The notes beneath the pieces were generated by a model, which had not been told where the DNA came from, did no database searches, and saw only the letters and a list, made by a program, of their open reading frames with translations. DNA of 64,000 nt from assembly GCF_031143425.1 (NCBI RefSeq), contig NC_090448.1, positions 329,604,177 through 329,668,176 on the forward strand, read 5' to 3'. Of the stretch, positions 24,401 to 36,719 are shown in pieces. The stretch comes from Pleurodeles waltl (Eukaryota; Chordata; Amphibia; Caudata; Salamandridae). The position numbers were made by a program, and so were the translations under genes. Within the stretch, counting starts at the first letter, position 1; every line of letters begins with the position of its first letter.

Positions 24401-27064
24401 TGGTTCCAAAAGAGAAGGTTTTGGGATTGGTTAATCCAGTTTTGCACCTCGCCGCTACACAAACAATTCTTCTCAGATAAGCCAAGCACTTATCAGACTG
24501 ATACAGACATTGCTCACTTTCCTAAAAAAATATTCTGATTCATTTGGAGAGAATGGACAGCGATAGTTGGAACTGAAGCTTTGGTAGCAGAGAAGATATG
24601 CCACAAATATACAATTTGTTTTATGTATTGGCAGTAAGCATACTCAGTTGCCACCAAAATAATGGTCTGCCCACCAAATTTATATGCGGGTAGACCATAG
24701 TTTGACCATTGCAGAGACTACGTCGTCATGGCCAAGCTTCTACAACGGGCAGACGGGCTAAGGGCCAGCGGAGAAATAATAATATGTCCCTGTCCAAACT
24801 AGATGGGCGGACATACAGCTGTTTTTTTTTTTTTTTTTACTGCCTGTCACCACCTGGAAAGCCATGGTTCTAAGAAGCGGTAAAAAAAACTAAAAAATAA
24901 ATGCCCCCCTCCCCCCCTTCACCTTGAGAGAGGACTCCCATGGCGAGGGTGGTATTTTTTTTTTTATTATCAAAAACAAAATCCCACTTAGGGGGTTTGT
25001 TTTTTAAAATAAAAAAAGTTTATGGATCCTTCACGTTTGATGGAGCAGTACGGCAAAGTTACAATATATTCACAGAAAAAGCTGTGACAGTGGTTCCTGT
25101 AAATGGTAGAAATGTTTGTTTTGCTGACTGACGTTTCCAAATGTGACAGATGGGTATTCCGTCAGGGCTATGGAGTACTTCACTCCATCTCCCTGACCAC
25201 GTACAATAAGTCTGCCAAATATAAAATCAGCCCGTAAATGACTGTTCTTGGGGGTTAAAAAAACAGAATCCTGGTACCAAAGTAGGGTCATGCCCTATAT
25301 TTAGTAGTGCACAGGCTTTGTTTTACTCCTGCAGACAAGATGTTCTCCCTGTTTTGTGTAGACCATCTCTATTTGTTCCAAGATATCCATGGGGTAAAGG
25401 TACATCCCCATCAGTGCAGTGGGATGTCTTCCTGTGCCTCACGGCCCTAATATTAAACATGCTTAGATAACTAGTTCACCTTCTGTCCTTCGTCTAACAA
25501 GAAGAAGAGTAGTTTGTGGTGCACTACACTGGGTTGCTCTTAAATTCATGCACCTGTATTGGAACTCTTTCACCAATGTGCCACAGGGAGGCAAACAACA
25601 TTTTCAGCATCTTGCAAGATAACTGAAAATACAAATTAGCCCACAGAGCAGGCCACATTAAAAAAGCTATGAAGGTCTATTTGAAAGACAACAGCAGAAA
25701 CAGAGACAAGGTTGTGGCTGTCCTTAATAGTTTTCTTGTCAAAAACCTATATTTAACCGTGAATCAGAATTGCTTTCTAAGGCTACATTTTTTTAATATG
25801 CTTGGGTTGTCGTCATTCCCAATACTATGTTTTTTTCTCCTCAAGGGAAAGGGAGGTTTTTTTTTTGGCGGTGGGGGGGGTCTGGTAAAGGGGTGTAATG
25901 TGCCTTGTGAATATAGGCATTGTACACCCCAATCGGCTGTATACAAATAATATATTAATCATCTGTAACAGTGGTTTTCTCTCTTTTTTTTCTTTTTTTA
26001 TCCTTTACTACCATTCCACCGGGGACAAAACACAATTATTCCATCAGACGCTTTCAATAAAAATAGTCCTGCAATGTCAAAGGGACACAAAACTGATCAT
26101 TATTTTAATGGTGTTTGAGGACTAATAAATAGTTCCCAGCTTTTCAATTGTATCATTGACTATTTCCCATTTAAACAGGGCTCAAGAGCAATCAACAGAA
26201 AGATGGACAGACAAGACAGTGGTCTTCCTTCAGTGGGGCAGCTGGAGGAGATTGTGCAATACGCAACTGCAACACAATTGGATTTGCACAGCCCATGGAT
26301 TCCAGTCTCACAAAATAACTGTAGTGTTCCAAGTGTTATCACTAGTCAAAACTGAAAGAAACAATGCAATCATCACAATCAAAAAATGGTCCAGCAAAGC
26401 ATTTTGGTACCAGTGATAAATTGTAGCCATTGCCTCTATCATAATTTAAAGTAATCTCAATCCCCCTATCTTTTTTGTCACTGTCTAAAAGTGTTCAGGT
26501 CTCTGTCTTCTGTGGTACCGGTCTGCCGCTAATCCTTCCCTTCAGATAGCATACCAGGAAATTATGTGCATACTTGCATCTATTTTGAAACTGTTTACAA
26601 CTCAGTCTAGAAGGACCTACCGATGACTCAGTTGGCCAAATTACAGCTGCATTCAGTCATACACTTGAAGTATCTTCACAAATTTGACACCAATAATACC
26701 CGATGCGCCAAGGCAAGTATGACCAGTTTCATGCCACCCATCTCTTGGCTTGTTGAATAACTCAATGAGTAAACTATTGTTTGCAAATCCTAGAAAACCC
26801 AGAGGCATTTCTAGCACATCCACTGAAAATATAATCAACAAAGAGGTCTGCTTTTTGAATTTCCTAATGTTCCAGCCACGTTACCCCCTACAATGACAAT
26901 CAGGAGTAATTTGAACACCTTCTATCAAACTCCTGTGTAGAGTGTAATGCCACACTCTATGTCAGTAAAAATATGACAGTCAGGTAGCTGAATCTGGCCA
27001 CAATAAGCTCAATTGTTTTTATGATCTCTTGCCTAACTTGCAGCTCTTGCGGTTTATGTAGGCC
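24401..27064. other. Unassigned DNA downstream of AMT
   Basis: Contains T-runs (24820-24838, 24955-24964), a G-rich run (25868-25880) and a small hairpin near 24670. The part just below 27065 would be the AMT 3' UTR, read on the minus strand. A clear AATAAA end point was not fixed. Confidence 0.35.
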
Positions 27065-27243
27065 TCACTTGAGTGTGTAGTAGTGAGTGGGCACAAAAGG
27101 CATCTTGCTAATAATGGCATCCACAGACTTCTTCCGAACTTCAACTCTGATTGGGGTTCCGACTTTGCTGTTTCCAGCCTCCACGTATCCCATTGCGACA
27201 TTCTGCTTCAGGCAGGGAGAGGGGCAGCCACTCGTAACCTCTC
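27065..27243 (-). CDS. amt: AMT (glycine cleavage T-protein), last coding exon
   Basis: This terminal exon of mitochondrial aminomethyltransferase codes for the C-terminal barrel domain of the enzyme. AMT transfers the methylene group from the lipoyl arm of H-protein to tetrahydrofolate and releases ammonia. The minus strand reads [20 protein letters not shown]..., then [20 protein letters not shown] and the terminal THYYTLK followed by TGA at 27065-27067. The SP.L.KNVAMGYV and [13 protein letters not shown] motifs are the vertebrate AMT C-terminus. The acceptor is a CCAG immediately before 27243, and the exon starts in phase 1, completing the Gly codon split with the 28133-28288 exon. No stops or frameshifts. 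The exon appears functional. Confidence 0.97.
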
Positions 27244-28132
27244 CTGGATTGAATAAGTGAAACGAATAGCAATGATTATTGCAACACAGTGACACTAGGG
27301 GAAACACATTTTTGGCAACCATGTTAATCATTGCCCAACTAAATAACAAGGACACACACCCACTGGGAATGACTCAGGTCATAAGAAAATGTTTCCTGGA
27401 AACCAAACTGATTGAGTGGGATAACATATAAGTACTGTTTCTCATTTGAACTATGGTGGATAGACTATTTGCCATCAACAGTACACCTCTGGCCCTAGAG
27501 CACGCTAGTACCTCAGCCAAAGAATCCTCTGCCTACAATTCCCGATAAATTGTACCGAGAAACATAAATAAAAGTAGTACATGGAAGGTACAACTGGACC
27601 TGAGGTCACATTGACTATATTCAGTCTTCCGTCTTTTCTTCTTGTCTCCTAACTACAAGCCCACTAATATTATTCAACAGGTCATACCATAGTAAGTGCC
27701 ATATGTAGTGTTCAGTTTAAACTCCCTCATGTACTGCTTTCATATCATTTCTGAATCATTGTTTTCCTTGGCAGGTCTTTGTTACCATTTTTCACTAGAA
27801 GGCTGCTTCTGTAATGTTTTTTCACATTCCTTATTTAAAGAAAACATAAAGGTAGTATCTTAATCTGTTTTCTAAGTGTGTTGTACACTGCAAAAACATA
27901 AGATGGCCCTACTTCATATCAACTAAGCAAATGGTTGGCCGTTAATGATATCATACGATACTGACACCATCTACTGTATGTAGAATCTGGAATGCTGATT
28001 GGAAACAGAGAAAAATACACCTCCTAGAGAGCAGTTTGCCCCAGAAAGAAACAAATAACTGTGACAAGTGTTAGAATAATGGTGAATATCAGTCAAGTTA
28101 AAAGAGAGAACGGTAAGGATGGCTCTACTCAC
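27244..28132 (-). other. amt: AMT last intron (889 bp)
   Basis: Flanked on the minus strand by donor GTGAGTAG (at 28132) and acceptor TCAATCCAG (ending 27244). Nothing recognisable inside. Short by the standards of this locus. Confidence 0.9.
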
Positions 28133-28288
28133 CAATCACATTCCCATCAGCATTAAGAATTGGGGTGTGTTGTCTTACAGGTGGGCCTGTTGATATCAGA
28201 CCAACTCTTTTCCTTCCAACTTTTCCTTTAAGTTGAGGTATAATGATGGATGCTCCAGGGAAATCCATTGCTGTTCTCCGACGCTTCC
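28133..28288 (-). CDS. amt: AMT, penultimate coding exon
   Basis: The minus strand reads (G)[20 protein letters not shown], then [20 protein letters not shown] and [12 protein letters not shown], the AMT segment that joins the substrate-binding domain to the C-terminal domain. The acceptor is TATAG before 28288 and the donor is G|GTGAGT at 28133/28132. The exon begins with the last two bases of a Gly codon and ends after the first base of another, in agreement with both neighbouring exons. 156 bp, intact. The residues KRR.AMDFPGA and GL...G.P.R.H.PI are family hallmarks. Confidence 0.97.
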
Positions 28289-28775
28289 CTATAGTGCATA
28301 ACAACACAAACAGTGAGGTTAGGGTTAGTTTACGTACTGTACTCTTTTCTTCAAGACAGCACACAATCCTAAAGGGTGTTGTAAACTACAGTACTTATGT
28401 CTATGGCTTTATTAACACGAACCCTGGGGAAAGACTTTGTGCTCACCAATGCAGTGGATAATGTCTGTACCATATTTACAACACTTGTCTTCCTGCCCTT
28501 ATGATCTAATACCCCATGGTCCATTTGATTCCTCTTGGTCATTATAATATGAAGGGAAACTTCAAAAAACTGCAACAAATATTTTGGCTGCTGCTTAAAA
28601 AAGTGCTTTGCACCATCCTATTTGCTGTAGCAATGCGTATGGATACTAAAGTTCAAACATGTATTCCAGTGTACATCCATCACCTCCACATTCATTATTA
28701 CAGGTGGCTAACTTGATATCTATGTCACCCAAAGTGCAAGCCAGCTCTTCTCTTTTAATTTACTTCCATGACTGT

Positions 28776-29438
28776 GCTAGCATATGATGTGGACAGCTAG
28801 AAAGATCCCAACACCAAGGATTGTGTGGCACTGCCCTGCCAACGAATTGGCCTGTTTTCAGGAACTATATATTTAACTATCTCTTTAATGTATGAAGAGA
28901 TGCCTGAGTGATATAGTGACTAAGCAGAAATAGGATTATGACACAAGTATAACAATCTTATTGTTAACTAGTATCACGAGTGTTAACTATTAAGCCTGTA
29001 AGAGGCAGGAAGATGTTTTCATGAACAGATAGGTGTAAAGCAAACAATTACTGGACACATCTCAGGAGGGAAAACTCATAATATGTAAAAACTCAGATTT
29101 TACTTGTTTCATTGTTATTTCCACAATTGTGATAGCATATGATGTGGATAGCTAGAAAGATCCCAACACAAGGGTTTTGTGGCACTGCCCTGTCAAACAA
29201 TTGGCCTGTTTTCAGGACATATATATATCGTTTTTGGAAAGTATGAAGAGATGCCTGTGTGATATAGTGACTAAGCAGAAATATGATTTATGACACAATT
29301 ATATCAATCTTAACATTAACTAGTATCACATGAGCATTAAGCCTGTAAGAGGCAGGAAGATGTTTCCATGAACATATAGGTTTAAAGCAAACAGTTACTG
29401 GGAACATCTCAGGAGGGAAAACTCATAATATGTAAAAA

Positions 29439-29495
<57 letters not shown>

Positions 29496-29530
29496 CAATG
29501 AACATGGTCAACTGCAAATGCACAAACCCT
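28776..29530. repeat. Two-copy tandem duplication with ~355-bp period
   Basis: AGCATATGATGTGGA with the following GCTAGAAAGATCCCAACAC occurs at 28779 and again at 29134. Successive landmarks (GGCCTGTTTTCAGGA, GAAGAGATGCCTG, TATAGTGACTAAGCAGAAAT, AAGAGGCAGGAAGATGTTT, GGAGGGAAAACTCATAATAT) repeat in order. Copies differ at many positions, so the duplication is old. The second copy carries an added TA run before its final CAGATTTTACTTGTTT-like end. Confidence 0.9.
29442..29492. repeat. (TA)n microsatellite
   Basis: About 25 TA units, located inside the second copy of the 355-bp duplication and absent from the first, so the expansion followed the duplication. Confidence 0.95.
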
Positions 29531-31224
29531 GATTTTACTTGTTTTACTGTAATATCAAGACAGGGATTCAAAGTCATCTTTGTCAGGATATTGCTACTGC
29601 TTGTTCTTGAGGTGTACCCTTTTCAGCTGGTTGTAAAAAGAATAGAAACACCTGCATCCTTAGCCACCAAACATACTTCAGCTATTAAAATCTACTGTGT
29701 AAATATGGGAGGTGTAGACAAAAAAAAAATTAGGAGCTGGTTGAACTGTTAATTAAGTTCCTCTCAACACCCCGTAGTGTTTCCTATTCGCTTACAGCAA
29801 CTGCCATCTGTCAGGCTCACAATAAACAATTTTACTGCGATTAGGGCCATCAAGATCTGTACCCATAAAGTCTGCCTGTATGTCAGGCTTGCAACTTGGC
29901 ACTTTATGCTTTAGGAGTTCAATGTATGAGCAAAACACTTTTCTGAAGTACTGAAAAAAACCTAGGCTAAGTGGGTCTTTTTCTCCAGCTGGTTATATGA
30001 GGACTTTAAATGTATTTTGATCCTTTGAAATTAAGAATATAATTTTTTTTACTGTCCCTTCATGTTTGCAGCATCCTCGCTGGACACTTGATCTGTAAAT
30101 TCCGTGTAAAATGATCGCTGGCTTTTGTAACTGGTTAGCCATAGAAATATTTTGTATTGTTAAAGTTTAATATGTGTTTTCATACCTGGCATTTGCCTTT
30201 GATGTGTGATCCTTTGGGGGTGGGGGGAATTGGTGATGTCTTTTAGATTTTTTGTTTTTCACTGAATTTTTTGAGTCCTGGAGGCTGAGTTTTTCGTTTT
30301 TACCAGTGTGACTAATTGTGATCGCGGGATTGCCGCCGGTAAGAGATTTAAAATGAATTGTGCTTTGCAGCTGGATGCCAAGTTTTAGGGTAGCAAAGGT
30401 TGTCAATCCAGATATTCTTCATGTGTCGACGAGCACAACCTCATAAAAGCATGCCAGCCACGTGCATATGCTGCTCGTACGGCCATGTGTGCCCAATCAT
30501 TGAGCTCCATGCTGCCCATCAGCTCACTAAGCAGACTCTAAATTAAAGAGGTAATTCCAAAGTTGTAGACCCCTCCCAACAGCTTTTGCAGCTTTATTCT
30601 CATAGCAACGTTCTCGAGTCTATGACTTAAAAACAAAATAAAGAACCGATCTATATTAAAGATAAGTAAGGCCGCAAAAGCAAAATGTAAAACCCCCTTT
30701 CCGACTAAGAATCAGTCTACCATTGAGGTCTCAGAGAAGAAAACGAATTGTGGTAAAGTTTACAAGATTCAATTGCCTCCCAATATGTCAGCTATGCTTT
30801 GTGACGTGTGCTCTGTTGAAGCACATCGAGCAGAAAGTTGTGCCTTTTTGAACAGTCTGACCTACAGATTCTATTAATTCTCGAAACTAGTTGTCTCCTT
30901 ATAGCTCATATATTTTAGATCAATTAGCCCTTAAAGGATGTAAACTCATTCATGTTATGAAGGAAGGCAAACTGTGGGTGACGGCGTGATAATTTATCTA
31001 TCAAGATTCCCTTGTTTTAAAACAAAATTACTTCTATACCTTTCCCTAATGTGACAATTTGATGTCACTTTAAAAGAAAAGCAAACCCAAACTACCTTTC
31101 TTTTTGTTCATCATTCACAAACCTAAGACAAAATGTCCTGGTAAAACCTATGACATTTTAACAGTTGAGGTAAGTATCATTATTTTGTTTTAAAGGGCAA
31201 TATTATACTAGTATTGATTTAAAT

Positions 31225-32460
31225 GATGAACACTGAGGAGCAGGAAGCCTTAGTGCTTCTTCACCTCTCCGCAGTCTTTGATACAGCTGATGGACTGTAA
31301 CATCTTGCTTACTAAACTAAGAAACTGTTCTGTTATAGTGGTAGTACTGGCATAGCTCAAAGAATATTTGAACCTCAGATGGCAAATGACCATGATTCAA
31401 ACATACTCGTTATAAGTGATTGTGGCAAATTTCATAGGTCCATCCTGTCCCCACTGCTTTTCAGTTTCATATATGACACCCTCGGCTATTCTATTACACT
31501 CGATGGGCGTCAAATTTTAAAATGTACACCAATACACTGAGGACCTTTGGGGTCTACCCCAGTTCTTTTTTCATTCTCTGCTTCCTGACTGTAAGTTTGC
31601 AATGTGCAGGTGAATGGCCACCAACATCTTGAACCTCAATGCCAGCAAAAACGGAAATACTTATGAAGTCTACAAAAATTCAGATAAATGACCTGAACTG
31701 GCCTAGTGCTATATATACTCCGTTGGCAGCCATCACAGTCCAGAACTTAGGAGTCCAATTTGGGGCCAACTTTGGACTCCAAGTCCATATTACTAAAGTT
31801 GCAAAGGCTTGTTTCTATTACCTGAATTAAAAAAACAAAAACAAAAAAAACCTTTCAGTTTCGAGATAATAAATTGGGCACCAGCGATTACTCTCCTAAT
31901 CCAATTGAGTTTAGACAATGATAACACAACATTTTTAAATGCCCTCAAGGGTTTAATTGCTCAATTGCAATTTGACCAGAATGCAGCAGCTGTATTTCAA
32001 AGGCCTTCAAATCCTTAAACTGGCTAACTGTGCACAGACACATTATTTGCAAATCTCTGGCTTTAGGGCACAAATCGTTTTTTTTTTAATAGAAAAATCA
32101 AACAACTGGTGGCAAAATATTCTCTTGGTATGTTCCACAAAGGGCTTTGCACTCGTAAGAACATATTTCTGGTTCCAATGGCTAGGAGTAGAAAAGCTAC
32201 TTTCAGCTACAAATTGTTCTTTGTCACTGTGGCCAAACACTTGAATGTGTTCATATCTATTGAAAAAAAAATGTAATTGCTTTGTTTCAGGAAATCCATA
32301 ACAAACCTTCTGTTTAACATCTCGTCAATTTATATACTTCTGTGTTTTTGACCAATAATCACAATTTCATTGCTCAAATGCTACAGTGCCAAGACACTGG
32401 GGTGGCAGTGTGCTAAACAAATACCCTCAATAAAATAAATAATATAAAAAATATATATAT
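31225..32460 (+). mobile_element. Degraded L2/CR1-like LINE with 3' tail
   Basis: The plus strand reads, in broken frames, LVLLHLSAVFDTAD (LSAAFDTVDH in active elements), NILNLNASKNGNTYE (N.LKLN..KTE), then ITVQNLGVQFGANFGLQVHI (LGV.FD..L....HI) and LTRMQQLYFKGLQI. Downstream, 32385-32440 (GGTGGCAGTGTGCTAAACAA, then CTCAATAAAATAAATAA) resembles an L2-type 3' end. Stops and frameshifts throughout. Confidence 0.7.
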
Positions 32461-35400
32461 AACTATGTTTATAGATGGCACCATGTAACGCATTGGCTCT
32501 AGACACTAAAATAACTTAAATTATAGCCCTCTGCCAAGGGCTATAAATGGCTACACACCCCCTCTCAAATTATAAACCAGAGCTTTTAGCCTTACGCAAG
32601 GGCCTATACTTAGGAAGAGGGCCTTTAACCATCTTTATAGCCAAAGGCATTAGGGGTATAATGCAATTAGAAAACATTCCAACCATTAAGTGTTCTAAAT
32701 GAAAAAGGGGGCAACAGAAAGACAAACATTGGCATGTTGGAGGAGAAGGCTTATACCGCCCATTATTAGCCTTGAATTACTTTATTGTCTGCAATGACGC
32801 TCCCAACATTCCAATGTTCTAATCAGTGTTATTACCCAACTCGAAAGTCAACATGTTAGCTATCTTCGACAGAAAGGTTTTGTCAGCTTTGCCTGGAATC
32901 AAACTGATTACATCTTAGTCTCTTAGAAGGGGCAGAACAAACTAACTTAACTTCAATGATCTGGGCTTGTTCTGTGACTACAGATAGTTTGTCTTATGTC
33001 ACATGGTTTGAGGAAGATCAGAGGCATTGGTAATAGTTTCACCTGACCAGCAGTAACATAACAAATATTGAGTTTAAATACTCCCCGTATGGTTTCTTGA
33101 TTTATAAAAACAAACCCTTATTTTTAATCTTTGTCAGTGGGTCTGTGGTAAGTAAGGGAAACTTATTTTCTTTTGCAGTAAACATTGGAGTTTACATTTG
33201 AGTAAACATTGCAGGATTGGTGGCAAGGAAAAGGCATTACTAGTTGGTCCATGGGACTCGACATTATGAGACAATTGTCAGTCTATATGACTTAATAGAG
33301 TCATTGTTTTAGCAAAGTAACGGTAAATGTGGTATCAAATCACAATAAATCTTGAATTAGGAATTCACTTCTGAAAGCAAAGCTAAAAGCTTTAAAACCT
33401 GGTTAAGTGTGGTGAATTTATGGCAGCACTCCTACCCCATAAAACTTGTGATATCCACACACTGAGCCTACGCTGGCTCTGCAACAAACCACTAACCTAA
33501 ATATAATTACCCATCTGCCAAAGAACCACAGAGTCACAGTGTTTCTTGTACAGTCCATTTAGGGATGGGAAAACATCACTCATGTTCCATCTATATGTCT
33601 CTCTTGCAAGGCATGCTGGACAAGAATAGGGAAAATGTAGAAACGGCACGATTTGCTATTACAAAACTGCCAGTGTGTGGAGCCATTTTTTTTTTTTTTT
33701 TTTTATAAGATCACATATTCCTGCTCTGGAACTTTTATTTTCTCAATATAAAAAGAATGCCAAGCAGGTTGCTGCCCACTTGGTAAGCCGTCAAGCTGCA
33801 AAGGGAGCTGCCACAGGAGTGACTCTTTAAGGCACAGAGATCCATGCGAAGGAGGCAGGGTTTTATCTATATAGCGGACAATTCTCGGTCAAGATCTAAA
33901 TGACCTCCTTAGTGACTGGATATGACTTCTTCAGACAAAGTCTAAACAATGCACCATTCTGTCTATCCCTACTTGACAGGTCACCAACATTTAAAGAGAG
34001 AACCAATATTCTGAGGCATGTGTTCATCCTCTATATGTAACTTGTAAGTTATACTGGCGACATATATATAGCCCAATTTGTCATTAGTCGGGATTTGTAG
34101 CCCTATAGCGTGACAAGGCTATTCCTCAATCAATGTAATTTTAAACTTGTCTTTCATTTTACAATCAAGTAAACAACAAAGGCAAAACTTGGTATAAAAG
34201 CAATTCGTATTGTTACTTCAGAGGTATTAGACACATTGTGCTCTGACACACTTAACTGAACTTAGCACTGAATGTCAACACACGTTGCAGGAGAGTGTAC
34301 TCTGCTCTAGAAGAGAAGAGCTGTTTTTCAAAGCACAATTTGGCATTACACTTGAAATATTCATTACTACTGATCTGAGCAGCAATCTTCGCCTACAAAT
34401 GAGTCACCCATCGTGGCCCAGTCGCGAAGAAACAGGCTACTGTGAAACGTTAGCTGACAGAATGTGCCCGATGGCTGGAATCAGAAATAAAAAACAAAAT
34501 ACCTGAATATTTCTTTGCATTTACTGGACTCAAGAGGCCATTACTCAAAAGATTTCACTTTCCAAAAAATGCAAATACATTTTCAATGTTACCTTCCGAT
34601 CAGATCTTATGATGATTTTTTTTTAGCTATCTTGCCCATATGCTTATGAATAAGGGAACAGAAAGCCTAATATATATTATTCAAGTTTCACCGCGACAAA
34701 CATTTGACTCCCTCCAGTTCCCATAGCCTTCTGCCTGACATTTGTAGTATAGACGGCAAAGAAGGAGAGGGAACACGCCTATTTTTCACTCAGACTTAAC
34801 CGTCAGCCTCATCTTTGAACATTCCAACATTCCAACGGTAAAAGCGCGAGGGGATTCACACGCACAGCTATGAAAGGAAAGAAGGACAAGGGGCGGGGAA
34901 AAAGATGAAGTAAACGAAGAAGCGGCGCAAGCATACCATACTGGTTAAATACATGGCTTACTACACTTTACCTAGTTCATCATTTCTGTGTATCATATCC
35001 TTCTGTGTGTCTGAGAACGTGGCGCCTGTGTGTGTGACTACTCCGATGTGATATACAGTGGAAGTTCTTACGTGGTATAACAATGAGAGGCGGCGCTAGT
35101 ACCCGAGAGTAGTGTGTATTTTACATACTGTGTTTTACATATTCTTACTTCTTTTCTATATGTTTTGGGTCCTGTGTTCAATGACTGATAGGGCACTGGT
35201 GGATATTGTGGTGATCACTTGCCTCTCCGGTCTTGGGTCGTTGGATTTGGATTAAAGCTTATTTCTTCTTCTTCAACTTCTTATCTATCTCTTGGCTGAC
35301 CCTATCCACGAGTCAGGGGCGCCAGCCGAGCCTAGTGACCGGTAAATGCCATAGCAGATATAATAAAGATATGGGGGGGGGGGGCAGAACTTTCCCAGAG

Positions 35401-35877
35401 TGCTTGTTTAAATAATAGCTCCAAATGCAGATGCAGCAGAACAGGATATTGCTGAGTCACCCAGCAACTATTGCTTGAGGTGGAAATGTTCATCAAATGA
35501 TTCCCCTACCCAACAATCATGACTTTACATGGGCCCACAATGTCAGAGACTACCCAGAGCCACATAATTCAAATATATTTATTGGGGAGCCCTAGCTTTC
35601 CAAAAACAGAATGCTATTCATATAGCCGAGGCAACTGAGACCTCTAATAGCTCTCACTACACTCCAGAGTTGAGGAAGAGTACTCCACCAAGCCTGTCCA
35701 TGTGCCACCATGGCTATCCCCTCATGCTAGGAGAGAACACTTTTTACAATCTACTTCTGTCACATCACAATTTTGAAATGTGGTTGTGGTTTTTTAAAGG
35801 GTAGTAATATTGGTCACCAAAATGGCTGGACCACCCTTAAGTGGTATTAGCAGACACTTACAAAACAGAGACTAGAC

Positions 35878-36719
35878 TGTAGTGAATCAGAGTTTGTTTT
35901 AATGGGATAACGGGAGTTAACTTAGCCTTTGGCTTGCAGACTCGTGCCCCCGTCACTTAGTGACTTTTAACCTACTTAGCCTGCTCTGTCTTAGACCATT
36001 TATTTAATTAATTATTTTAAGATGGCTGCCTTGTTTATAGATAGGCCCTTTTATTTAGAGTTATGTTATCAGTGTCACAGCGCTAAGGCGTCAACTCATA
36101 CAACAAAGAGAAACAAACTCTAGGTGCTCACATTAGAAATTACCGTCCCAAGCATGCAGCGTTATATATTGTTTTGGAACAACCTACATCAGGGGTCCAA
36201 GTAGATCTGTATAAATACATCACACTTTAGACAGATAATCCGAGGGATTCTGACCAGATACCACCGCTGCTATTGATGCTACATGTCGCTGTGACGCTGA
36301 CCCGGACTTCATGTTCTTCCGAAGTCTGAGCTCGAGGCCTCACCCAAGGTAACCAGGGTTGGGGGCTCCTTCCAGGGACATGGCATTGGCAGATTAGGTT
36401 TAACATACCCAGCTCTCCTCTAGGTAGAAGGTTATGCCTATTATGATAGGGTACACGAACACATGATACACTTTATGTCTTTCCATGCTAATACAAGATG
36501 GTGGGGGTCTTCATAATCATGACCCTCGTCTTTACAATTCTATCTCTTGTACTGTTCATCATCCTAATCATTGCAGCCAATACGATTTCTTGAGTCCATG
36601 CGTAAAGGCTGCCACAAGTCACCTTTTACTGTTTGGGTTGTTGGTGAGGTGCTGCTAGTGAGCCGGAACGGTTGGGACTACAGTTGAAACTTGTTGTAGG
36701 ATAGGCATAGTCACCTACA
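35878..36719 (+). mobile_element. LTR-like unit (uncertain)
   Basis: Begins TGTAGTGAATC and ends TCACCTACA, giving a 5-bp inverted end. It contains a TATA-box-like TATAAATA at 36210-36217 in a promoter-like position and no coding sequence. The flanking pentamers (TAGAC, ATTAT) do not match, so either the ends are misplaced or the duplication has decayed. Confidence 0.3.

Noticed and set aside
24650..25240. Possible small inverted-repeat transposon
   Set aside because: The two ends share only loose AT-rich similarity and no target-site duplication was found.
26653..26841. 62-codon minus-strand open frame downstream of the AMT stop
   Set aside because: Lies in the probable 3' UTR or flank of AMT and matches nothing I know. 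It has no exon-like signals beyond an open frame.
35060..35340. LTR/primer-binding-site-like segment (GGGGCGCCAGCC, ATTAAAGCTTA)
   Set aside because: Only about eight bases resemble a tRNA-Lys primer site on the minus strand, and no defined LTR ends or coding interior were found.
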